A stretch of DNA of 64,000 nt from NCBI GenBank assembly GCA_963576735.1, contig OY755187.1, forward strand, positions 5,146,001 through 5,210,000, in the 5' to 3' direction. A program made the translations under genes and the position numbers. The notes under the pieces were generated by a model. It saw only the letters and a program-made list of their open reading frames with translations. It was not told the origin of the DNA and searched no databases. Shown one piece after another: positions 58,845 to 64,000 of the stretch; positions within the stretch are counted from its first letter, which is position 1; every line of letters starts with the position of its first letter. This stretch comes from Bedellia somnulentella (lineage: Eukaryota; Arthropoda; Insecta; Lepidoptera; Bedelliidae).

Positions 58845-59016
58845 GAGGTCGTGGAGTCTTTTTTAAGTGGCTTCTCGGCGATGTGGTTGGAGACCCATCA
58901 CCAACAATACTTTATTTCTACAATCTTCTCCCCTATCAACTTCCAAATGTGGCTGAGGAGTTTCCAGCTCTGAATCTATGGCTACCCTGTTTTGGGATTT
59001 ATGGCTGGGAGTATAT
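58845..59016 (+). repeat. Family A retroposon, 5'-truncated
   Basis: Starts in the GAGGTCGTGGAGTCTTTTTT block, keeps the complete 3' end. Confidence 0.75.
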
Positions 59017-59191
59017 GCATGCTACAGTCGTCCAGTGATCGAAACTCGAATATGTTTTCTGTGAGAGTATATCAATGAAAAACCATCACAATATAATATC
59101 AATTTTACACAGAGTTTGACAATAAATGAAATAACATTATGAGTATGCGAGTCATTAACATGGTATGATAGTCCGATTTTTTTTTTATTAT

Positions 59192-59298
59192 TACACTCAA
59201 ATTTCCAAAAGTGGCTGAGGAATTTCTAATTCCTTAGCTCTGACTACCCCTTCTAGGGATTTACAGCCGTTAGTATATGTATGTATGTATGTATGTTT
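59192..59298 (+). repeat. Family A retroposon, strongly 5'-truncated
   Basis: Only the last 107 bp: ACTCAAATTTCCAAAAGTGG to (TATG)n. Confidence 0.75.
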
Positions 59299-59435
59299 TT
59301 TTATTGATTTATTGTAATTTATAGATACAAGAATATTTATTTAAAATTAATTTCTGTAACAATCATCAAATAAATTTTTGTAATCGATATTATTAATACC
59401 TCACAAGAATGTAAGAAAGATTTTTTCCTCTGACA

Positions 59436-59775
59436 TAACATAAACGTTCACGCCGAATATCCCCGAAGGGGCTGGCAGAGGTACTAAATATTTCTAAACA
59501 CCACGTGACTTTGTCACCTGGTGTTCAGAGTACCCACGTTTAGCATGGACAGTGTACTCACGTGGTAGGGGAATTGTGCGAATACACTGAAATGACTAAG
59601 TACAATTCAGCCATGTGGGTTTCCTCACGATGTTATCCCTCACCGTTAACAACCATGATACATTAACCACACATATGTCTTTAGAAAAGACAAATTGGTG
59701 TAGGCCCGACCCGGGATTGGAACACTAGTCGTTTGCACGATAACCGGTGATCTACCCATTGAGCTATCACGTCGT
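59436..59775 (-). repeat. tRNA-derived SINE (family B), nearly full-length
   Basis: Tail ATAACATAAACG at the left, head GATAGCTCAATGGGTAGATC (A-box) and GTTCCAATCCCGG (B-box, one change) at the right. A short deletion follows GTGGTAGGGG. Confidence 0.85.
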
Positions 59776-60145
59776 TACTTGACTTTATGGGAAATTAAAT
59801 TCGAAGTTGCCTATAAGCATGGACCAATCAAAAATCATTATCAACAATCATACTTTTTCATTAGATCCTGGCAAACCTCTATAGCTTCATTTACAATAAA
59901 TATTTTCATACATATATATCCACTTACAACTGAAAATCCAAAAAAAGAGTAGCATTTCCATCAAAATCATTAATTCAAAAGATACGTGAGAAAATATTGC
60001 AAATTTAAGGACGATATGGAACCACTTCGCCCAATACACACTTCAAATGCCCAAAACCCCTCTTAAAACCCGCGGGAAAAATTAACTTGTGCTAATTTGA
60101 GCCCACTCTAATTTTAATACATTCCCTTTTATTATTCACACTTAA
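59776..60145. other. AT-rich DNA with a degenerate family A piece
   Basis: 59996-60090 has CGATATGGAACCACTTCGCCC and AAACCCGCGGG, a decayed minus-strand copy. Confidence 0.4.
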
Positions 60146-60263
60146 CATACATACATATATACTCACGGCCATAAATCCCAAAAAGGGGTAGCCAGAGCTT
60201 CAGAGGTAGAAACTCCTCAGCCACATTTGGAAGTTGATAGGGGATAAGATGTTCGAAATAAAT
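60146..60263 (-). repeat. Family A retroposon, 5'-truncated
   Basis: Tail (left) to the GATAAGATGTTCGAAATAAA block; nothing 5' of that. Confidence 0.75.
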
Positions 60264-60472
60264 GTAATCACACTTGACAATGTACGAAAATAAATAGCAG
60301 TGTTCAGCTTCCGCAGTCGAGCGAGACGACGATGATTTTATCAATTAATCTGCGCGGCAAATAAGTATGTGTTGGCCGCAACTCCATATTGCCCGATAGA
60401 TCTGTATTTGCTAGTTGTCGACTATTCGATAATCGTTTTCTTGTACTATTTTGTATATTTTTAGTAAGATTA

Positions 60473-60645
60473 GCTTTTGGGTTTTTGGGCGATGCGGTTG
60501 GAGACTCATCACCAAAAACCTTTATTTTACCGCCTTTTCCCCACTCAACTTCCAAAAGTGGCTGAGGAATTTATAATTAATTGGCTCTGGCTACCCCTTC
60601 TAGGGAATTATAGCCGTGAGCATATGTATGTATGTATGTATGTAT
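60473..60645 (+). repeat. Family A retroposon, 5'-truncated
   Basis: Begins TTTTGGGTTTTTGGGCGATG; complete 3' end with four TATG units. Confidence 0.8.
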
Positions 60646-60648
60646 TAG

Positions 60649-60805
60649 CTGTGTAGTGCAAGTTTAGAATTGCACTAACCCTTTTTTCCGTAGGTTTCTT
60701 ATGGGGCCATTAGAGGTATTGGCACTTTTAAAGTGATTCTTCGGCGACGTGACTAGAGACACATCTATTTATCTTTCACTTTACAACCTTTTCTCCACTC
60801 AGCAA
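60649..60805 (+). repeat. Family A retroposon 5' part, cut by the CXC transposon
   Basis: GCTGTGTAGTGCAAGTTTAG to TTTTCTCCACTCAGC, where the transposon target site follows. Confidence 0.7.
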
Positions 60806-60810
60806 AGAGT

Positions 60811-62336
60811 AATCCGGTCAATTTATACATTCAAGGTTACATAAATTCATAAGAAGCTGAAAATTGGCACAATTGTTCAAAACATGATTATAAATGAAAC
60901 CTCAAAAGTCCCCATCGTTCCGAGGTGTGCTAAAAATTTTACACGAGGTCAAAGGTCAAAAAAATGAGTTTTTTGCGATTTTAAGCGAAACGGTGAGTTT
61001 TTTCGCAAAATCACCCCAGTATAAAATTGTAGATCAAAAAATTCTCTACAAAAAAGATATCAATATTTTTTTTCCTAAAAGCCACCATTTTGAAGATATA
61101 ACGCGTTGAAAAGTTCGATCATTGGTAATCTTCATACTTTGCACACGTTTCCACGCCACCTATGAGGTAGTGTACTTAGCGCGTTTTATTTTAACGTGGT
61201 ATTCCCTGTAGGCCTATTGCACGGGTCTGCAGTGATTTTATTTGTTTTAAAACTATTGTCAAATATGATTGTACATATCGGTTGGTTAAAATAATGGCGG
61301 TGTAATTGAAAATGAAATGATTAATATTCCTCGTCTGATTCGTAATTTTCCAGGATTACTGTTTCTTGTTCTTCGTCTTCTTCTTGTTCTTCTTCCTGTT
61401 CTTCTTCTTTTTCTTCTATTTCACAGATCAACTGTCCCACTAGCGATTCCTCATCGGTATCATATGAGTCTTCTAGATTAGCTGACTCAACATTAGAGCA
61501 CGATCGGCCTTGGCAGTTTGTGCATGCCAGGGAACAAAACAGTCCAACTTTTCTGCATCCACATTTAGCATTACAACCTTTTTTACAGTTGCAAAATATT
61601 GAGTTGAGAAGTTTCTCAGGTGCTGGTGGAAGTAAAGATAGAACTGGCTCTAACGTATTGTCGACCAACTTCCAACCCCAGTCTTTAGGGTCCAGCTGAT
61701 TACCAAGCCACACTTGAACTTGGTAATATACCCGAAATAAATGTTGGTGAGCAGCTACTGAGGTTGGAGGTAAAGAAGCTAGTTGTATTTGCATTTTATT
61801 ACGCGTATTTTTAACAAAAGTTGCGTATCGCAACTTATCTAAGCAAGTGTTTTTTTTAGGAGCTCCGTACACAGCGAGAAGAAATTGAATTCCGCTGTTG
61901 ATAACGTCTGGTTGAGTTGAGTCATTATTCACTAATAGCAAATAAATTTAAGTTATAACACCTTATAAGTGATGTTCATACGTGGCGTACATGTGCAAAG
62001 TATGAAGATTACCAATGATCGAACTTTTCAACGCGTTATATCTTCAAAATGGTGGCTTTTAGGAAAAAAATTATTGATATCTTTTTTGTAGAGAATTTTC
62101 TGATCTACAATTTTATACTGGGGTGATTTTGCGAAAAAACTCACCGTTTCGCTTAAAATCGCAAAAAACTCATTTTTTTTACCTTTGACCTCGTGTAAAA
62201 TTTTTAGCACACCTCGGAACGATGGGGACTTTTGAGGTTTCATTTATAACCATGTTTTGAACAATTGTGCCAATTTTCAGCTTCTTATGAATTTATGTAA
62301 CCTTCCTCCTTATTTTAGGCCTAAATTGACCGGACT
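60811..62336 (-). mobile_element. CXC-ORF DNA transposon, copy 2
   Basis: 1526 bp, TIRs of about 330 bp opening ARTCCGGTCAATTTA, with target duplication AGAGT/AGAGG (60806-60810, 62337-62341; four of five match). The ORF is on the minus strand. Relative to copy 1, the TATACATTCAAG tip lies on the opposite side of the ORF, so the interior is flipped. Confidence 0.87.
61321..61941 (-). CDS. Transposon-encoded protein with CXC-like domain (206 codons, N-truncated)
   Basis: Open from a stop just upstream of 61947 to TAA at 61321; the nominal start is a TTG, so the true N-terminus is probably missing or in another exon. N-terminal part: LLAVYGAPKK, LDKLRYATFVKNT, HQHLFRVYYQVQVWLG. Middle: CNCKKGCNAKCGCRKVGLFC, ACTNCQGRSCSN (nine or more Cys in CXC spacing). 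C-terminus: a long Glu-rich acidic tail ending ESDEEY. CXC domains bind DNA in tesmin/TSO1 proteins. In a TIR-bounded element this is probably the C-terminal portion of the transposase, but no catalytic core is visible. Confidence 0.72.
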   Translation of the reverse strand: MLLVNNDSTQPDVINSGIQFLLAVYGAPKKNTCLDKLRYATFVKNTRNKMQIQLASLPPTSVAAHQHLFRVYYQVQVWLGNQLDPKDWGWKLVDNTLEPVLSLLPPAPEKLLNSIFCNCKKGCNAKCGCRKVGLFCSLACTNCQGRSCSNVESANLEDSYDTDEESLVGQLICEIEEKEEEQEEEQEEDEEQETVILENYESDEEY

Positions 62337-62341
62337 AGAGG

Positions 62342-62832
62342 CAGAAGATTGTTTATCCACATTGACTCTTTTACCATTTCACTGTCATCCATTCACACCA
62401 TAAAAATAATTTCGATATTATATCGAAAGGCCATAAGTGAGAAACTAAGTTAATTCGCAATACTTATATGTGCGGAAATATATTCGCAGAATATTCTAAA
62501 TATAAAACATACCAAAAGCGTTGAATTGAAGTATAAATTCTATCACTATTAAATCGCTGCACCAAATAATATGATGTCTTCTTTTATCACCAAATAATAA
62601 GGCCAACTACTGACAATGGTCATTGTATCCAATTCGACTAATGATAGTTATAATTTATAACAGTACTAATTAAAGATCATTGGTTAAAAACTCTAAAAGA
62701 TTCCATACGCTACTGTATCATTACGGCTGCTAAAATATTCCAAACACACATCTTTGTTATATTCTTATTTACAATCATATATTTTTTATACATAACTAGT
62801 GGTCCGCACCGGCTTTACATAGGTAGTGTTAT
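62342..62832. other. AT-rich DNA, nothing recognised
   Basis: About 490 bp with no supported feature. Confidence 0.4.
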
Positions 62833-62885
62833 ACAGAAGCTACCCCTTTATTTGATTCATGGCCGTGAGTATATGTATGTATGTT
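62833..62885 (+). repeat. Family A retroposon tail only
   Basis: AGAAGCTACCCCTTTATTTG to ATATGTATGTATG, the most extreme 5' truncation seen. Confidence 0.7.
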
Positions 62886-63084
62886 ATACGAACACTGCTT
62901 ACCCCTTATGACATTTCACGTGTTAATATGAACCGTATGTTCCTTCTGAATTTTGTAGCTATCTATTGGTGATAGCTTTTTTTAATTGGATGAGCGGTTT
63001 CGGAGCATTTGTTGATTGTGAGTATATTATTATTATATTTTATTATTTGTCGTATTCATTACAGGCAAACAGGCACAAAATCAA

Positions 63085-63330
63085 ATACATACATATACTC
63101 ACGGCCATAAATCCCAAAAAAGGGTAGCCAGAGCTTCAGAGCTAGTAACTCCTCAGCCGCATTTGGAAGTTAATATGGGAAAAGATGCTAGAAATAAAGT
63201 ATCGTTGGTGGTGGGTCTCCAACCGCATCGCCCAAAACCCACTTAAAAAACCGCCATGCCCTAAGTCGCCTCTCCGACACCCGTGGGATAGAAAGGGGTA
63301 GTGACATTCTAAGCCGACACTACACGGCAC
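63085..63330 (-). repeat. Family A retroposon, full-length copy
   Basis: Tail at the left (ATACATACATATACTC), GCCGTGTAGTGTCGGC at the right end. Confidence 0.85.
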
Positions 63331-63401
63331 CTTCCGCAGAATCAAATCTTCATTTTAATAATAAGTATAGAAATGTAATAATTTAATAATTAATAATAAT
63401 T

Positions 63402-63508
63402 TTCCCCACTCACATTTCCAAAAGTGGCTGAGTAATTTATAATTCCTTAGCTCTGGCTACCCCTTCTATGGATTTACAGCCGTGAGTATATGTATGTATA
63501 TGTAATAA
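63402..63508 (+). repeat. Family A retroposon, 5'-truncated
   Basis: CCCCACTCACATTTCCAAAA to TATATGTATGTATATG; truncated close to the 59192 copy. Confidence 0.75.
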
Positions 63509-64000
63509 GCAGATAGATATAGAATATGTTTTGTAGTCAAATCCATTTATTTTTCCACTCTCAAAGCGGACCTAGCACGACAAGGAGGTCCAATTCAGCG
63601 GTAGAAATTTATTGGCTGAGATAATGAAAAACTTCGTTGTCAAGGGTTAAAAGCACAGCCTCCTATTGACAGAGGCATGGGTTCGAATCCTGAACTCCAA
63701 AGTGTCTTTTTTAAGTCATGCAGATTGTGAGGCCGGTATCACGTGAGCGTACAGACATTGCAACATGTCACGTGATATTCAGAAGTTCCTTTGCGACCTC
63801 TTAGGGGAAATACACCGTGATGACGATAATGGCCAATTAAAATCTGGTCACGGAACGACAGAGCGTTAAAATTGGTTACATGAACGGGAAAGCCCATAGC
63901 ACAACTGACTTGTCAAACGCGAGCCAGTGCCAAATGGGATGACTCAAACTTGTACTTGGTTAGAAATTTATTATCCGGTTATGATAAGAGGTATATGATT
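63509..64000. other. Degenerate tRNA-like/SINE sequence
   Basis: 63590-63705 includes TCAGCGGTAGAA and GGGTTCGAATCCTG, an A/B-box pair with long spacing. 63730-63830 has family B-like blocks (TCACGTGATATTCAGAAGTTC) ending in a decayed form. Beyond that nothing is recognised. Confidence 0.4.

Overview
The window looks like accessory, transposon-dense DNA from an insect nuclear genome, most likely a moth or butterfly. The base composition is AT-rich, genes are intron-split, and the interspersed repeats match types I know from Lepidoptera: LEP1-like Helitrons, tRNA-derived SINEs and short retroposons ending in (TATG)n. No bacterial-type gene organisation is present. Only two host genes are supported. 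One is the last exon of a clip-domain serine protease homologue (205-1251, +). The other is a run of four exons of Stim, the ER calcium sensor, on the minus strand (28546 down to 23522). The Stim exons are short and flanked by canonical splice sites; the longest open frames over two of them lie on the opposite strand, so they are easy to miss.

Layout. 1-2 kb: protease homologue, then a retroposon split by a MITE. 3.2-4.5 kb: a DNA transposon with long terminal inverted repeats (TIRs) carrying a CXC-type Cys-rich ORF; a second, better-preserved copy is at 60.8-62.3 kb. 5-13 kb: AT-rich DNA with scattered retroposons and a Helitron whose empty site survives at 16.1 kb. 13.4-20 kb: P-superfamily remnants, namely three THAP half-domains, one P-type transposase C-terminus, and one bounded P-like element (18102-20031) with an 8-bp target duplication. 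22.3-23.1 kb: another Helitron. 23.5-28.5 kb: Stim EF-hand and SAM exons with repeat-filled introns. 29-34 kb: more retroposons, a large palindrome and an inverted copy of a repeat seen at 13 kb.

The dominant object is 34355-54485, a 20.1-kb foldback-type transposon. It has perfect 9-bp target duplications, near-identical 0.2-kb unique tips, and long inverted arms made of 183-bp tandem repeats (about 14 copies on the left, about 52 inverted copies on the right). Its 357-bp centre encodes a broken Ulp1-like (C48) protease tail followed by a Cys-rich stretch. A young Ty3/gypsy retrotransposon (37446-44771) with 1051-bp LTRs is nested at the inner edge of the right arm. The right arm shows higher-order duplication (for example 8 x 183 = 1464 bp). 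55-64 kb holds a Helitron, many 5'-truncated retroposons, SINEs and the second CXC transposon.

The nesting gives a time order. A SINE was hit by the foldback element, which was then hit by the gypsy element. Likewise a tRNA-like repeat was hit by a Helitron, and a retroposon by a SINE. Coordinates of repeats without a stated target duplication are accurate to roughly 10 bp.
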